Origin: Pseudomonas mangiferae
GTDB taxonomy: Bacteria > Pseudomonadota > Gammaproteobacteria > Pseudomonadales > Pseudomonadaceae
NCBI RefSeq assembly: GCF_007109405.1
Contig: NZ_VJOY01000002.1
Span: 62,001 to 126,000, forward strand
Length of the DNA stretch: 64,000 bases
Reading direction: 5' to 3'
Shown here piece by piece: positions 27,627 through 37,853 of this stretch (the stretch's first letter is position 1; every line of letters starts with the position of its first letter). Under the pieces are notes generated by a model. The model saw only the letters and a program-made list of their open reading frames with translations. It was not told the DNA's origin and ran no database searches. The position numbers were made by a program, and so were the translations under genes.

Positions 27627-29492
27627 TCAGTAGTGGTACCACTTCAGTTCGAGGCTGATGTCGTTCAAGGGTTCGCTGAAGTGGGTGAAGGTGCGGTTGG
27701 CCGACAGGCGCAGGCCGAGGTTGCGCGACAGCTCCCATTGCTGGTTGAGGGACAGGGTGCGCCGCGCCTCGCCGGTGTTGAAGTAGTCGCCCCGCGCCTC
27801 CAGGCCCAGGTTGCCCAGGCGGTTGCGCCATAGCACGCCCCCATTGAAGCCCGCGGCGGCGGCCACGAACGGCGTGAAGTCGCCATTGTGCTCCAGGCGC
27901 GCGGTGGCCAGGGCGAAGGCCAGGGTGTCGTTCCCCAGCAACCAACTGGCCCCGGCGCCGCCGCTGATGTGGCTGACCAGGGTTTCGTCACCGTGGCGCC
28001 CCGGCACCCGCTCCAGGCCGCCGCCCACCTGCCACGACCAGGGCTTGAGCAGCGCCGAGCGGGGGGTGAGGGAGCGGATGGTGGCCAAGTCCAGGCGCTG
28101 CAGCTGCCAGTGGTTGTCCTCGTACTGGCGCAGCTTGAGCTGGGCGATCTCGATCTGCGCGCCCAGAGGGAAGCCGCTGAGGTTGTCCTGCAGGTCGTGG
28201 TAGGCCATGCGCAGGCCGTACTCGGCGTAGGCCTCGCCGTCGCGGCTGCCGGCCCCCAATTGCCAGGTGCGCGACTCGTGGCCGTCTTCCGGCAGGTCGG
28301 GGCGCGCCACCTGCAGCGGCGGCGGCGGATTGCGGTTGATCGCCTGCAGCAGCCTGTAGCTGCGCAGGCTGCGGGCGCTGTCCCGCTCGGCGCTGCTGGA
28401 GCGGTAACGCAGCAGGCGGAACGCGGCGTCCTGGATCAGCGCCCTGCGCGGCGCCGGCAGCGCAGCGAAGGCCGGGTCGTCCAGGGCGCTGGCGTCGTCC
28501 GCCAGGCGCAGCACCCAGGCCTGCTCGCCGGGCTCCAGGGGCGCGTCGCGGGCCTGCAGCTCCTTCTCCCGGGACGGCCGGTAGTCGATGCGCTCCACCA
28601 GGCCGGCGTCGCCCACCGCGCGCACGGTGTCGGTGGGGATCGCGGTGATGGGGAAGTGGCGGGTCAGCTCGACGCCCGGGCGGGCGATCTCCAGCAGTTC
28701 CAGCAGGCGGAACGAGCAGTTCTCGTCGAAGAAGTAATAGTCGAAGCGGATCTGCTTGAGTTCCCAGACGTGCTCCACCATGCGGCCGGTTTCCTCCGGC
28801 GTCAGGTTCAGCCGGTATTCCCACAGGTCGCGGTTTTCCAGGCGGCTGTATTCGCTGAGCTTCTCACTGTAGGGCACCAGGGCGAACAGCCCCGGGTAGC
28901 CGCCCATCAGGCCTTTCCAGGCGTACAGGATGCTGTTGTCCATGCCTTCGATGAAGGCGCCGAAGTTCAGCGCGTAGCTGAGCATCGCGGTGTTGTGGCT
29001 GTCGATGTCCGCCTGGTCGATGCGCAGCAGGGTATGGCCGAACATGGACGACGGGCTGTTCAGGTAGGCGGCGGGGAACACCAGCACGGTGCTGTGGGGG
29101 GCGATGTCGGCGTACCAGCGATCGAATTCGGCGCAGGCCGGGCGCGGCAGGTCGCGCAGGTCCAGGCGTTCCCGCAGCCAGCGGGTGCGCGCCGGGTAGA
29201 CGCACTGGGCGTGGCGGTCGCCGAGGCTGGCCGGCGCCTTCAGCGCCTCCAGGGTGGCTGCCAGCTCCGCCGCCGGGTCATGGTCGCCGTCCTTCGACAG
29301 GAAGAAGCGCGGGTCGTCGACGTAGCTGCGCCAGCCGCCCAGCTTGCCGGTCTCGTAATGGCCGAGGGCGATCCAGTAGGGGTCTGCGGCGAGACGGGTA
29401 AGGGCCGGGTCGGTCGCTGCGGGGGCGGCGCGCAGGCCGGCGGGCAGCAGGGTGGCGAGGCAGAGCGCGAGGTACGCCGGGGTCCGTTTCAA
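27627..29492 (-). CDS. Exported DUF4105 (Lnb-like) protein
   Basis: About 621 residues. The preferred start is the TTG at 29492, which gives KRTPAYLALCLATLLPAGLRA, a good signal peptide, with GGAAAAG upstream; an earlier TTG at 29552 is possible. The first half holds the DUF4105 core (SMFGHTLLRI near residue 170, then DENCSFRLLELLEIARPG near residue 260), a conserved His and Cys like a papain-type or lipoprotein-acyltransferase site; I recall DUF4105 having been linked to the Lnb acyltransferase. The C-terminal half is beta-rich and ends LELKWYHY, like an outer-membrane barrel. Function in Pseudomonas is unknown. Confidence 0.82.
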   Translation of the reverse strand: MKRTPAYLALCLATLLPAGLRAAPAATDPALTRLAADPYWIALGHYETGKLGGWRSYVDDPRFFLSKDGDHDPAAELAATLEALKAPASLGDRHAQCVYPARTRWLRERLDLRDLPRPACAEFDRWYADIAPHSTVLVFPAAYLNSPSSMFGHTLLRIDQADIDSHNTAMLSYALNFGAFIEGMDNSILYAWKGLMGGYPGLFALVPYSEKLSEYSRLENRDLWEYRLNLTPEETGRMVEHVWELKQIRFDYYFFDENCSFRLLELLEIARPGVELTRHFPITAIPTDTVRAVGDAGLVERIDYRPSREKELQARDAPLEPGEQAWVLRLADDASALDDPAFAALPAPRRALIQDAAFRLLRYRSSSAERDSARSLRSYRLLQAINRNPPPPLQVARPDLPEDGHESRTWQLGAGSRDGEAYAEYGLRMAYHDLQDNLSGFPLGAQIEIAQLKLRQYEDNHWQLQRLDLATIRSLTPRSALLKPWSWQVGGGLERVPGRHGDETLVSHISGGAGASWLLGNDTLAFALATARLEHNGDFTPFVAAAAGFNGGVLWRNRLGNLGLEARGDYFNTGEARRTLSLNQQWELSRNLGLRLSANRTFTHFSEPLNDISLELKWYHY

Positions 29493-29640
29493 GGGGTTGT
29501 TCTTTTCCAGGGGCGGGCGGCGGAGCTTTGCCAAGCCCCGGTCCGCTGTCAAGCCACGCCGGCCGGCGGCCTTGCCACTGGCGCGCGGGCGGCGCCAGAA
29601 TGACCCATCGCCGCGAGGCCCGCCCCATCAAGGACACCCG

Positions 29641-32214
29641 ATGCCCAAATCCGTAGCCGCCAGCCTGCGGCTGGCGCCCGATGCGCTGACCCGTCCCTTC
29701 GCCCCCACCCAGTTCGACTTCAAGACCACCGAGGACCTGGAACCCTTCCGCGGCGTGCTCGGCCAGGAGCGCGCGGTAGAGGCCCTGCAGTTCGGCGTGG
29801 CCATGCCGCGCCCCGGCTACAACGTCTTCGTCATGGGCGAGCCCGGCACCGGGCGCTTCTCCTTCGTCCAGCGCTACCTCAAGGCCGAGGCCAAGCGCTT
29901 GGCCACGCCGTCCGACTGGGTCTACGTCAACCATTTCGACGAGCCCCGCGAACCCCGCGCCCTGGAGCTGCCGCCCGGCGAGGCGGACGGCTTCATCGAC
30001 GACCTCGACGCGCTGATCGACAACCTCATGGCCACCTTCCCGGCGGTCTTCGAGGCGCCCACCTACCAGCAGAAGAAGAGCGCCATCGACCGCGCCTTCA
30101 ACCAGCGCTACGACCGCGCCCTGGACGTGATCGAGCGCCTGGCCCTGGAAAAGGACGTGGCCCTCTACCGCGACAGCAGCAACATCGCCTTCACCCCCAT
30201 GAAGGATGGCAAGGCCCTGGACGAGGCGGAGTTCGCCCAGCTGTCCGAGGAGGAGCGGGAGCGTTTCCACCATGACATCTCCAGCCTGGAGGAGCGCCTC
30301 AACGAGGAACTGGCGAGCCTGCCGCAGTGGAAGCGCGAGTCCAGCAACCAGATGCGCCAGCTGAACGAGGACACCATCACTCAGGCGCTGCAGCCGCTGC
30401 TGACACCGCTCTCGGCGAAATACGCGGAGAACGCCGGGGTAGTCGCCTACCTGCAGGCGATGCAGGTCTACCTGCTCAAGACCGTGGTGGAGCAGTTGGT
30501 GGAGGAGAACCGGGTCGACGCCCAGCGTCGCCAGATGCTGGAGGAGCAGTACTGCCCCAGCCTGGTGGTGGGCCATGCCGCCAATGGCGGCGCGCCAGTG
30601 GTGTTCGAGCCGCACCCCACCTACGACAACCTGTTCGGCCGCATCGAATACGGCAACGACCAGGGTGCTCTTTACACCAGCTACCGCCAGCTGCGACCGG
30701 GCGCCCTGCACCGGGCCAACGGCGGCTTCCTGGTGCTGGAGGCGGAGAAGCTGTTCAGCGAGCCGTTCGTCTGGGAGGCGCTCAAGCGCGCCCTGCAGTC
30801 GCGCCAGGTGAAGATGGAATCCCCCCTGGTGGAGCTGGGCCGCCTGGCCACGGTGAGCCTCACACCCCAGGTGATCCCCCTGCAGGTCAAGGTGGTGATC
30901 ATCGGCTCGCGGCAGCTGTACTACACGCTGCAGGACCTCGATCCGGACTTCCAGGAGATGTTCCGGGTGCTGGTGGACTTCGACGAGGACATCCCCCTGG
31001 GCGAAGACAGCCTGGAGCAGTTCGCCCAGTTGATGAAAACCCGCACCTCGGAAGAGGGGATGGCGCCCCTGACCGCCGCGGCGGTGGCGCGCCTGGCCAC
31101 CTACAGCGCACGCCTGGCGGAGCACCAGGGGCGCCTGTCCGCGCGCATCGGCGATCTGTTCCAGCTGGTCAGCGAGGCCGACTTCATCCGCCAGCTGGCC
31201 AGCGACCCGGTGACCGATGCCGGCCACATCGAGCGCGCCCTGCGGGCCAAGGCGACCCGCACCGGGCGGGTCTCGGCGCGGATCTTCGACGACATGCTGG
31301 CGGGGATCATCCTGATCGACACCGAGGGCGCGGCCATCGGCAAGTGCAATGGCCTGACCGTGCTGCAGGTGGGCGATTCCGCGTTCGGCGTGCCAGCGCG
31401 GATTTCTGCCACGGTCTACCCGGGCGGCAGCGGCATCGTCGACATCGAACGGGAGGTCAACCTGGGCCAGCCGATCCACTCCAAGGGGGTGATGATCCTC
31501 ACGGGCTACCTGGGCAGCCGCTATGCCCAGGAATTCCCCCTGGCCATCTCCGCCAGCATCGCCCTGGAGCAGTCCTACGGCTACGTCGACGGCGACAGCG
31601 CGTCCCTGGGGGAGGTGTGCACGCTGATCTCCGCGCTGTCGCGCACCCCTCTCAAGCAGTGCTTCGCCATCACCGGCTCGATCAACCAGTTCGGCGAAGT
31701 GCAGGCGGTGGGCGGGGTCAACGAGAAGATCGAGGGCTTCTTCCGCCTCTGCGAGGCCCGCGGCCTCACCGGCGAGCAGGGGGTGATCATCCCCCACGCC
31801 AACGTCGCCACCCTGATGCTGGACGAGAAGGTACTGCAGGCGGTGCGCGGCGGGCAGTTCCATGTCTACGCGGTGCGCCACGCCGACGAGGCGCTGGCGC
31901 TGCTGGTGGGCGAGCCGGCCGGTGCGGCGGACGCCAAGGGCCGCTTCGCCAAGGGCAGCGTCAATGCCCGGGTGGTGGAGCGCCTGCGGGAGATCGCCGA
32001 GATGGGCGTCGAAGAGGAGCCGGTCAAGGCTCTGGTCGGCGATGCGATACCGGTCGTGGTGACCCCGGCGGAGACGCCGCACCAGGGGCCGCGGCCCAAG
32101 GAGCGACCGGCGAAGGAACCGCTGATCGAGCCGCCCATCCCCGAGCCACTGAAGGTCCCCGCCAAGCCACGCAAGACCCCGGTGCGGCGCAAGCCGGAAG
32201 GCCCGGTGGAGTGA
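29641..32214 (+). CDS. Lon-like AAA family protease (LonC/YcbZ type)
   Basis: An 857-residue protein with an N-terminal ATPase-like region and a C-terminal Lon-type serine-lysine protease. The catalytic serine is in DGDSAS near residue 647 and the catalytic lysine in NEKIEG near residue 695. The P-loop is degenerate: GEPGTGRFS near residue 65 has Arg and Phe where Lys and Ser/Thr are expected, so ATP use may be lost or changed. The tail after residue 790 is Pro/Lys-rich and disordered. It diverges from the DUF4105 gene. P. aeruginosa has related proteases (PA4576 and AsrA/PA0779); by position this resembles PA4576. Confidence 0.88.
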   Translation: MPKSVAASLRLAPDALTRPFAPTQFDFKTTEDLEPFRGVLGQERAVEALQFGVAMPRPGYNVFVMGEPGTGRFSFVQRYLKAEAKRLATPSDWVYVNHFDEPREPRALELPPGEADGFIDDLDALIDNLMATFPAVFEAPTYQQKKSAIDRAFNQRYDRALDVIERLALEKDVALYRDSSNIAFTPMKDGKALDEAEFAQLSEEERERFHHDISSLEERLNEELASLPQWKRESSNQMRQLNEDTITQALQPLLTPLSAKYAENAGVVAYLQAMQVYLLKTVVEQLVEENRVDAQRRQMLEEQYCPSLVVGHAANGGAPVVFEPHPTYDNLFGRIEYGNDQGALYTSYRQLRPGALHRANGGFLVLEAEKLFSEPFVWEALKRALQSRQVKMESPLVELGRLATVSLTPQVIPLQVKVVIIGSRQLYYTLQDLDPDFQEMFRVLVDFDEDIPLGEDSLEQFAQLMKTRTSEEGMAPLTAAAVARLATYSARLAEHQGRLSARIGDLFQLVSEADFIRQLASDPVTDAGHIERALRAKATRTGRVSARIFDDMLAGIILIDTEGAAIGKCNGLTVLQVGDSAFGVPARISATVYPGGSGIVDIEREVNLGQPIHSKGVMILTGYLGSRYAQEFPLAISASIALEQSYGYVDGDSASLGEVCTLISALSRTPLKQCFAITGSINQFGEVQAVGGVNEKIEGFFRLCEARGLTGEQGVIIPHANVATLMLDEKVLQAVRGGQFHVYAVRHADEALALLVGEPAGAADAKGRFAKGSVNARVVERLREIAEMGVEEEPVKALVGDAIPVVVTPAETPHQGPRPKERPAKEPLIEPPIPEPLKVPAKPRKTPVRRKPEGPVE

Positions 32215-32301
32215 GCGACCGGCGGTGTCGTCGCACGTTTTCCGAGCAGGGACCGCCGGCCTAGACGGGGCGGCGTCCCGGGGCGTCTGTCCCGGGGTCG
32301 C

Positions 32302-32332
32302 CCACAGGGTTATCCACAGAGGCCGGGGATAA
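32302..32332 (+). repeat. DnaA-box repeat, copy 1
   Basis: Contains the exact DnaA consensus TTATCCACA at 32310-32318, preceded by CCACAGGG and followed after 14 bases by GGATAA (the reverse of TTATCC), making an imperfect inverted pair. A second copy lies exactly 510 bases downstream with 26 of 31 positions identical. The two copies flank the small gene at 32400. Confidence 0.7.
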
Positions 32333-32399
32333 GCCCGACGCTTTTCCCGGGCGTCCGGCGGGTGTAGGGTGGGTCCAGGCTTCCATGGGGACTGCCAGC

Positions 32400-32741
32400 A
32401 TGTCGCGCAACCTCATCCTGACCCGTCAATGCCTCGGCCTGACCACGCGGATCGAGTGCCTCATCCGCCCGCTGGGCGGTGAAAACGGGCTGTGGACCCT
32501 GCTCTGCGCCGCCGGCATGAATGGCGCGCAGCCCTCGGCGATCAGGGCCCAGGGCCCATTCCACGGGCCTCTGGCGGCGGAATCGGTGCTCGCGGCGATC
32601 GTCGAGTGCCTGGCCGAGCTGGGCTACGCCGAAGCCTTCGACCCACCCATCTGGCGCCTGCATCTACTCGGCGAACTGCGCCGCCTCGATCACCACCGCT
32701 GCCGTCGGCTCGGCGACTGCCAACTCCACCCGGACCGCTGA
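32400..32741 (+). CDS. Conserved hypothetical protein, 113 residues
   Basis: Begins MSRNLILTRQCLGLTTRIEC and has a compact alpha/beta look with GLWTLLCAAGM and a WRLHLLGELRRL helix near the end. I recall similar short proteins in other Pseudomonas species but no function. The ATG at 32400 has GGGGA eight bases upstream; an in-frame ATG five codons earlier is possible. The gene is bracketed by two copies of a DnaA-box repeat, so its expression may follow DnaA or replication state. Codon use fits its neighbours. Confidence 0.72.
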   Translation: MSRNLILTRQCLGLTTRIECLIRPLGGENGLWTLLCAAGMNGAQPSAIRAQGPFHGPLAAESVLAAIVECLAELGYAEAFDPPIWRLHLLGELRRLDHHRCRRLGDCQLHPDR

Positions 32742-32811
32742 CGCTCACGGATCGACCGGTCGCGTCCAGCCACCGGCCGGCCTGGCGCCGGGCATTCGCT
32801 CCCCGCATCGT

Positions 32812-32842
32812 CCACAGAATTATCCACAGAAAGCGGGGATAA
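32812..32842 (+). repeat. DnaA-box repeat, copy 2
   Basis: TTATCCACA at 32820-32828, preceded by CCACAGAA and followed after the same spacing by CGGGGATAA. It lies in the gap between the 113-residue hypothetical gene and the TIGR00645 gene, 105 bases before the latter's start. Confidence 0.7.
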
Positions 32843-32946
32843 CCTTTGCAACGGTTTTTGTAGCGTTTTGCTCTCGCCTTCGCTGCGATCGGGGGCACGC
32901 GCTCGGTATACTCCGCCGCCTTTCGACCGGCAAAGGGTAAGGCCCC

Positions 32947-33435
32947 ATGGAACGTGTTCTGGAAAACCTGATGTATGCCTCGCGCTGGATCCTGGCGCCC
33001 ATCTACTTCGGCCTGTCCCTGGCGCTCCTGGCGTTGTGCCTGAAGTTCTTCCAGGAGGTGATCCACGTCCTGCCTCATATCTTCGAGAAGACCGAGGCCG
33101 AACTGATCCTGGTGTTGCTGTCGCTGATCGACATGTCCCTGGTGGGCGGGCTGCTGGTGATGGTGATGTTCTCCGGGTACGAGAACTTCGTGTCCCAGCT
33201 GGACATCGACGAGAGCAAGGAAAAGCTCAGCTGGCTGGGCAAGATGGACTCCAGCTCGCTGAAGATGAAGGTGGCGGCGTCCATCGTGGCGATTTCCTCG
33301 ATTCACCTGCTGCGGGTCTTCATGGATGCGGTGAACACCTCCAACGACAAGATCTTCTGGTACGTCATCCTGCACATGACCTTCGTGGTGTCCGCCTTCG
33401 CCATGGGTTACCTGGACAAGCTCACCAAGCACTGA
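32947..33435 (+). CDS. TIGR00645/UPF0114 (YqhA-like) membrane protein
   Basis: A 162-residue inner-membrane protein with four likely helices (about 12-35, 47-75, 108-125, 135-155). The start [20 protein letters not shown] and the central [24 protein letters not shown] (seen in two parts) are typical of the family, whose function is not known. AAGGGTAAGG precedes the ATG. A good -10-like TATACT lies at 32907-32912 but no matching -35 is seen. A DnaA-box repeat sits 105 bases upstream. A 63-base gap separates it from fklB. Confidence 0.9.
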   Translation: MERVLENLMYASRWILAPIYFGLSLALLALCLKFFQEVIHVLPHIFEKTEAELILVLLSLIDMSLVGGLLVMVMFSGYENFVSQLDIDESKEKLSWLGKMDSSSLKMKVAASIVAISSIHLLRVFMDAVNTSNDKIFWYVILHMTFVVSAFAMGYLDKLTKH

Positions 33436-33498
33436 CCCCATGCCCGCCGGTGGCCTGTGCTAGGCTGGCCGGCCTTTTTTCCAGCGGAGCATTCGCCC

Positions 33499-34116
33499 AT
33501 GTCCGAATTCGATCTTTCCACCGACGAGGCCCGTGTCAGCTATGGCATCGGCCGTCAACTGGGCGACCAGATCCGCGACAACCCGCCGCCCGGCGTGGTG
33601 CTGGACGCGGTGCTGGCCGGCCTGCGCGATGCCTTTCTCGGCCAGCCGGGTCGGGTCGGCGATGCCGAGCTGTCCGCCAGCTTCCAGGTGATCCGCGAGC
33701 GCATGCGCGTCGAGGCCCAGGCCAAGGCGGAAGCCGCCGCCGAAGCCGGCAAGGTCTACCTGCAGGAAAACGCCAAGCGCGAAGGGGTGACCCAGTTGCC
33801 CTCCGGCCTGCAATACGAAGTGCTGGTGGCCGGCGAAGGGCCGAAGCCCAGCCGCGAGGACCAGGTACGTACCCACTACCACGGGACGCTGATCGACGGC
33901 ACCGTGTTCGACAGCTCCTACGCCCGTGGCGAGCCGGCGGAGTTCCCGGTGGGTGGGGTAATCGCCGGCTGGGTCGAGGCGCTGCAACTGATGAATGCCG
34001 GTAGCAAATGGCGCCTCCACGTGCCCAGCGAGCTGGCTTACGGTGCCCAGGGCGCCGGGAGCATTCCGCCCCACAGCGTGCTGGTGTTTGACGTCGAGCT
34101 GCTCGACGTACTCTGA
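33499..34116 (+). CDS. fklB: FKBP-type peptidyl-prolyl isomerase
   Basis: A 205-residue protein with the FklB/FKBP22 layout: an N-terminal helical dimerisation part (residues 1-95: STDEARVSYGIGRQLGDQI, then an Ala/Glu-rich helix) and a C-terminal FKBP domain (QVRTHYHGTLIDGTVFDSS, WVEALQLM, PSELAYG, LVFDVELL). No signal peptide, so cytoplasmic. The ATG at 33499 gives MSEFDLST, the normal start, rather than a longer in-frame start at 33457. A strong terminator follows. Confidence 0.94.
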   Translation: MSEFDLSTDEARVSYGIGRQLGDQIRDNPPPGVVLDAVLAGLRDAFLGQPGRVGDAELSASFQVIRERMRVEAQAKAEAAAEAGKVYLQENAKREGVTQLPSGLQYEVLVAGEGPKPSREDQVRTHYHGTLIDGTVFDSSYARGEPAEFPVGGVIAGWVEALQLMNAGSKWRLHVPSELAYGAQGAGSIPPHSVLVFDVELLDVL

Positions 34117-34140
34117 ACGCCACCCGTTCCACGCGTCATG

Positions 34141-34178
34141 CCAGCCGGGCGATGCCCGCCCGGCTGGTTTCGTTTTCA
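34141..34178 (+). terminator. Rho-independent terminator of fklB
   Basis: CCAGCCGGGC and GCCCGGCTGG pair perfectly around a 7-base loop and are followed by TTTCGTTTT, 24 bases after the stop. Confidence 0.88.
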
Positions 34179-34211
34179 GACCGAGCGCTATATAGCCGTA
34201 CCGGCCGGCCC

Positions 34212-34454
34212 TCAGTGGGTCAATCCCTGGGGCCGAAGCGCCCGGGCATAGCAGAACAGGAACAGGCTTCGCACCAGTTCCTTGAGCACCGACGGCTCGC
34301 TGGAGCTCAGTCCGGCGAGGTCGAGGTCGCCTTGGTCGCGCAGCTCGTCCAGGGCGTCCTCTTCGAGCACCGCGCAGACCTCCCCGGTTTCCCGGTGCAG
34401 GATGCGCAGGTAGGGATGCGGGCGATCCAGCCAGGCATCGATCAGATAGGTCAT
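34212..34454 (-). CDS. Small conserved protein under a Fur-box-like operator
   Basis: An 80-residue soluble protein beginning MTYLIDAWLDRPHPYLRIL. The N-terminal half reads like a small beta-sheet (YLRILHRETGEVCAVLEED), the C-terminal half like a helix ending in VLKELVRSLFLFCYARAL. It corresponds by position to a small unnamed gene next to ispB in P. aeruginosa (PA4570 in my memory). AAGGAG lies eight bases before the ATG. A palindromic Fur-box-like operator 31 bases upstream suggests it is made when iron is scarce. Function is unknown. Confidence 0.85.
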   Translation of the reverse strand: MTYLIDAWLDRPHPYLRILHRETGEVCAVLEEDALDELRDQGDLDLAGLSSSEPSVLKELVRSLFLFCYARALRPQGLTH

Positions 34455-34485
34455 GGTCTCATCTCCTTGAATGCTCGACGTAGGT

Positions 34486-34504
34486 AATGAGAATAATTCT
34501 TATT
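34486..34504. promoter_or_regulatory. Fur-box-like operator
   Basis: AATGAGAATAATTCTTATT is a near-perfect 19-base palindrome (one mismatched pair plus the centre) in an AT-rich island unlike the surrounding GC-rich DNA. It agrees with the Fur consensus at about 12 of 19 positions. It lies 31 bases before the 80-residue gene, where it would cover the promoter. Confidence 0.7.
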
Positions 34505-34546
34505 TTCAGAATGGCAAGCGCATGCGGGCCCTTTCGTCGCGCCAAT

Positions 34547-34574
34547 GAAAAAAGCCCGTCCAGGGACGGGCTTT
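34547..34574 (-). terminator. Rho-independent terminator of ispB
   Basis: On the minus strand AAAGCCCGTC and GACGGGCTTT pair around a 4-base loop, followed by TTTTTTCATT, 21 bases after the ispB stop. Confidence 0.9.
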
Positions 34575-34595
34575 CGATCACGCCGTAGGGGCGCC

Positions 34596-35564
34596 TCAGT
34601 GGGTGCGGGCGACGGCGAAGCGGGTGAGTTCGACCAGGGCGTCCCGGTATTCACTGGCGGGCAGGACGTCGAGGCAGCCAATCGCGCGCTCGGCGTAGTC
34701 CTGGGCCAGGCTGGCGGTGTAGTCCAGGGCGCCGGCCGCCTCCACCGCCTGGCGAATGCTTTCCAGGTCCTGGCTGCCCCCTTGCTGGATCGCCTGGCGC
34801 ACCAGCGTCGCCTGGGCGGCATCGCCTTCGCGCATGGTGTAGATGAGGGGCAGGGTAGGCTTGCCTTCGGCCAGGTCGTCACCGACGTTCTTGCCCAGGG
34901 TATCGGCATCGCCCTTATAGTCGAGCAGGTCGTCCACCAGTTGGAAGGCGACGCCCAGGTGGTCGCCGAAGCGGCGCAGGGCGTCGCGTTGCTCCGGAGA
35001 AGCCTCGGCCAGGGCGGCGGCGCTATGGGTGGACGCCTCGAAGAGCATCGCCGTCTTGCCGCGGATCACCTCCATGTAGGTGTCCTCGGTGGTGCTGGCG
35101 TCGCGTATCTTCGACAGTTGCAGCACCTCGCCCTCGGCGATCACCCGAGTGGCTTCCGAGAGGATGCGCATCACCGGCATCGAACCGAGTTCCACCATCA
35201 TTTCGAAGGAACGCGAATAGAGGAAGTCGCCCACCAGCACGCTGGGTGCGTTGCCCCACAAGGCATTGGCGGTAGAACGGCCCCGGCGCATGCCGGACAT
35301 GTCCACCACGTCGTCGTGCAGCAGGGTGGCGGTGTGCAGGAACTCGATGGTGGCGGCCAGCAGGCAGAGGTCATCGCCCTCGCGGCCCAGGGCCTTGCCG
35401 GAGAGCAGCACCAGCAGCGGGCGAAGGCGCTTGCCCCCCGCGGAAATGATGTAGTCGCCGATTTTTTCGACCAGGGGCACGCGGGATGCGAGCTGACGGC
35501 GAATGATGCCGTCGACGGCGGTGAAGTCATCCGCCACCACGCGGTAAAAAGCCTGGGGTTGCAT
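34596..35564 (-). CDS. ispB: Octaprenyl/nonaprenyl diphosphate synthase
   Basis: A 322-residue trans-isoprenyl diphosphate synthase that makes the ubiquinone side chain. Both aspartate-rich motifs are visible: DDVVD near residue 84 and DDLLD near residue 211, with GGKRLRP near residue 43. Length equals the Pseudomonas enzyme. The small residues just before the first motif (FLHTATLLHDD) suit a long-chain product; chain length (C40 or C45) cannot be read directly. It is divergent from rplU and has its own terminator. Confidence 0.95.
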   Translation of the reverse strand: MQPQAFYRVVADDFTAVDGIIRRQLASRVPLVEKIGDYIISAGGKRLRPLLVLLSGKALGREGDDLCLLAATIEFLHTATLLHDDVVDMSGMRRGRSTANALWGNAPSVLVGDFLYSRSFEMMVELGSMPVMRILSEATRVIAEGEVLQLSKIRDASTTEDTYMEVIRGKTAMLFEASTHSAAALAEASPEQRDALRRFGDHLGVAFQLVDDLLDYKGDADTLGKNVGDDLAEGKPTLPLIYTMREGDAAQATLVRQAIQQGGSQDLESIRQAVEAAGALDYTASLAQDYAERAIGCLDVLPASEYRDALVELTRFAVARTH

Positions 35565-35643
35565 CAGCGACAGGTGCTCCTGAGAGGTTGCGCGGCATGC
35601 TAGGTGGCGGGTCGGGGGCTGTCAAGGCAAGCCCGGGCGAGGC

Positions 35644-35672
35644 TTGCGGAGCGGTCGCGCGTTGCGTACAAT
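35644..35672 (+). promoter_or_regulatory. Sigma-70 promoter for rplU-rpmA
   Basis: TTGCGG at 35644-35649 and TACAAT at 35667-35672 with a 17-base spacer. The expected start near 35680 leaves a leader of about 125 bases before rplU. That leader holds a GCACG...CGTGC hairpin near 35728-35750 and could carry ribosomal-protein feedback control, as known for L21 leaders. Confidence 0.72.
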
Positions 35673-35804
35673 CGCGGCCCCTAACTTCCCTTGGGCATTT
35701 TCCTGCCTACGCAAATTGCACGCTCCCGTCCGGTTCGTGCAGCCATGCCGACCCCTTCCTACATCTATAAAGCGTCGGGTGAGCAGGTTTAACGGAGAAC
35801 ATCC

Positions 35805-36116
35805 ATGTACGCAGTAATCGTTACCGGTGGCAAGCAATACAAAGTCGCCGAAGGTGAATACCTCAAGATCGAAAAACTGGAAGTCGCCACGGGCGAATCC
35901 GTGACCTTCGATCGCGTTCTGCTGGTTGGCAACGGTGATGCCGTGCAGATCGGCGCCCCGGTGGTCGCAGGCGCGACCGTCGTCGCCGAAGTGGTCGCCC
36001 AGGGCCGCCACGATAAAGTGCGCATCATCAAGTTCCGCCGCCGCAAGCACCACATGAAGCGCCAGGGCCACCGTCAGTGGTACACCGAGATCAAAATCAC
36101 CGGTATCCAGGCCTGA
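35805..36116 (+). CDS. rplU: 50S ribosomal protein L21
   Basis: A 103-residue L21 protein ([40 protein letters not shown] at the end) that binds 23S rRNA domain I region. GGAG precedes the ATG. It forms the usual rplU-rpmA pair, with 38 bases between them. Confidence 0.98.
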   Translation: MYAVIVTGGKQYKVAEGEYLKIEKLEVATGESVTFDRVLLVGNGDAVQIGAPVVAGATVVAEVVAQGRHDKVRIIKFRRRKHHMKRQGHRQWYTEIKITGIQA

Positions 36117-36154
36117 TTTTCTCGGCCCGGTTCCCTTATTTGGAGGCTTGATTC

Positions 36155-36412
36155 ATGGCACACAAAAAAGCTGGCGGTTCTACCCGCAACGGTCGCGATT
36201 CGGAATCTAAACGCCTTGGCGTGAAGATGTACGGCGGCCAGGTCGTCAAGGCCGGCAACATCCTCGTGCGTCAGCGCGGCACCCAGTTCCACGCCGGCTA
36301 CGGCGTTGGCATCGGCAAGGACCACACCCTCTTCGCCAAAGTCGAAGGCGTGGTTAAGTTCGAAGTCAAGGGCGCCTTCGGTCGTCGCTATGTGAGCGTC
36401 GTCGCGGCCTGA
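36155..36412 (+). CDS. rpmA: 50S ribosomal protein L27
   Basis: An 85-residue L27 protein ([20 protein letters not shown]) whose N-terminal tail reaches the peptidyl-transferase centre. No N-terminal extension of the Firmicutes type is present. TTGGAGG precedes the ATG. A strong terminator lies between it and obgE. Confidence 0.98.
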   Translation: MAHKKAGGSTRNGRDSESKRLGVKMYGGQVVKAGNILVRQRGTQFHAGYGVGIGKDHTLFAKVEGVVKFEVKGAFGRRYVSVVAA

Positions 36413-37762
<1,350 letters not shown>

Positions 37763-37853
37763 TCTGGCGTCGGGCGCGTGGCGCCCGGCCCGGCGGTGGC
37801 GGACGCGCGGCATGCCCTCCGCCGATGACCAATCGGATCGATAAGGCGAGACC

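Noticed and set aside
32302-32842. A replication origin
   Set aside because: Only two good DnaA boxes, no AT-rich unwinding region, and neither dnaA nor dnaN nearby.
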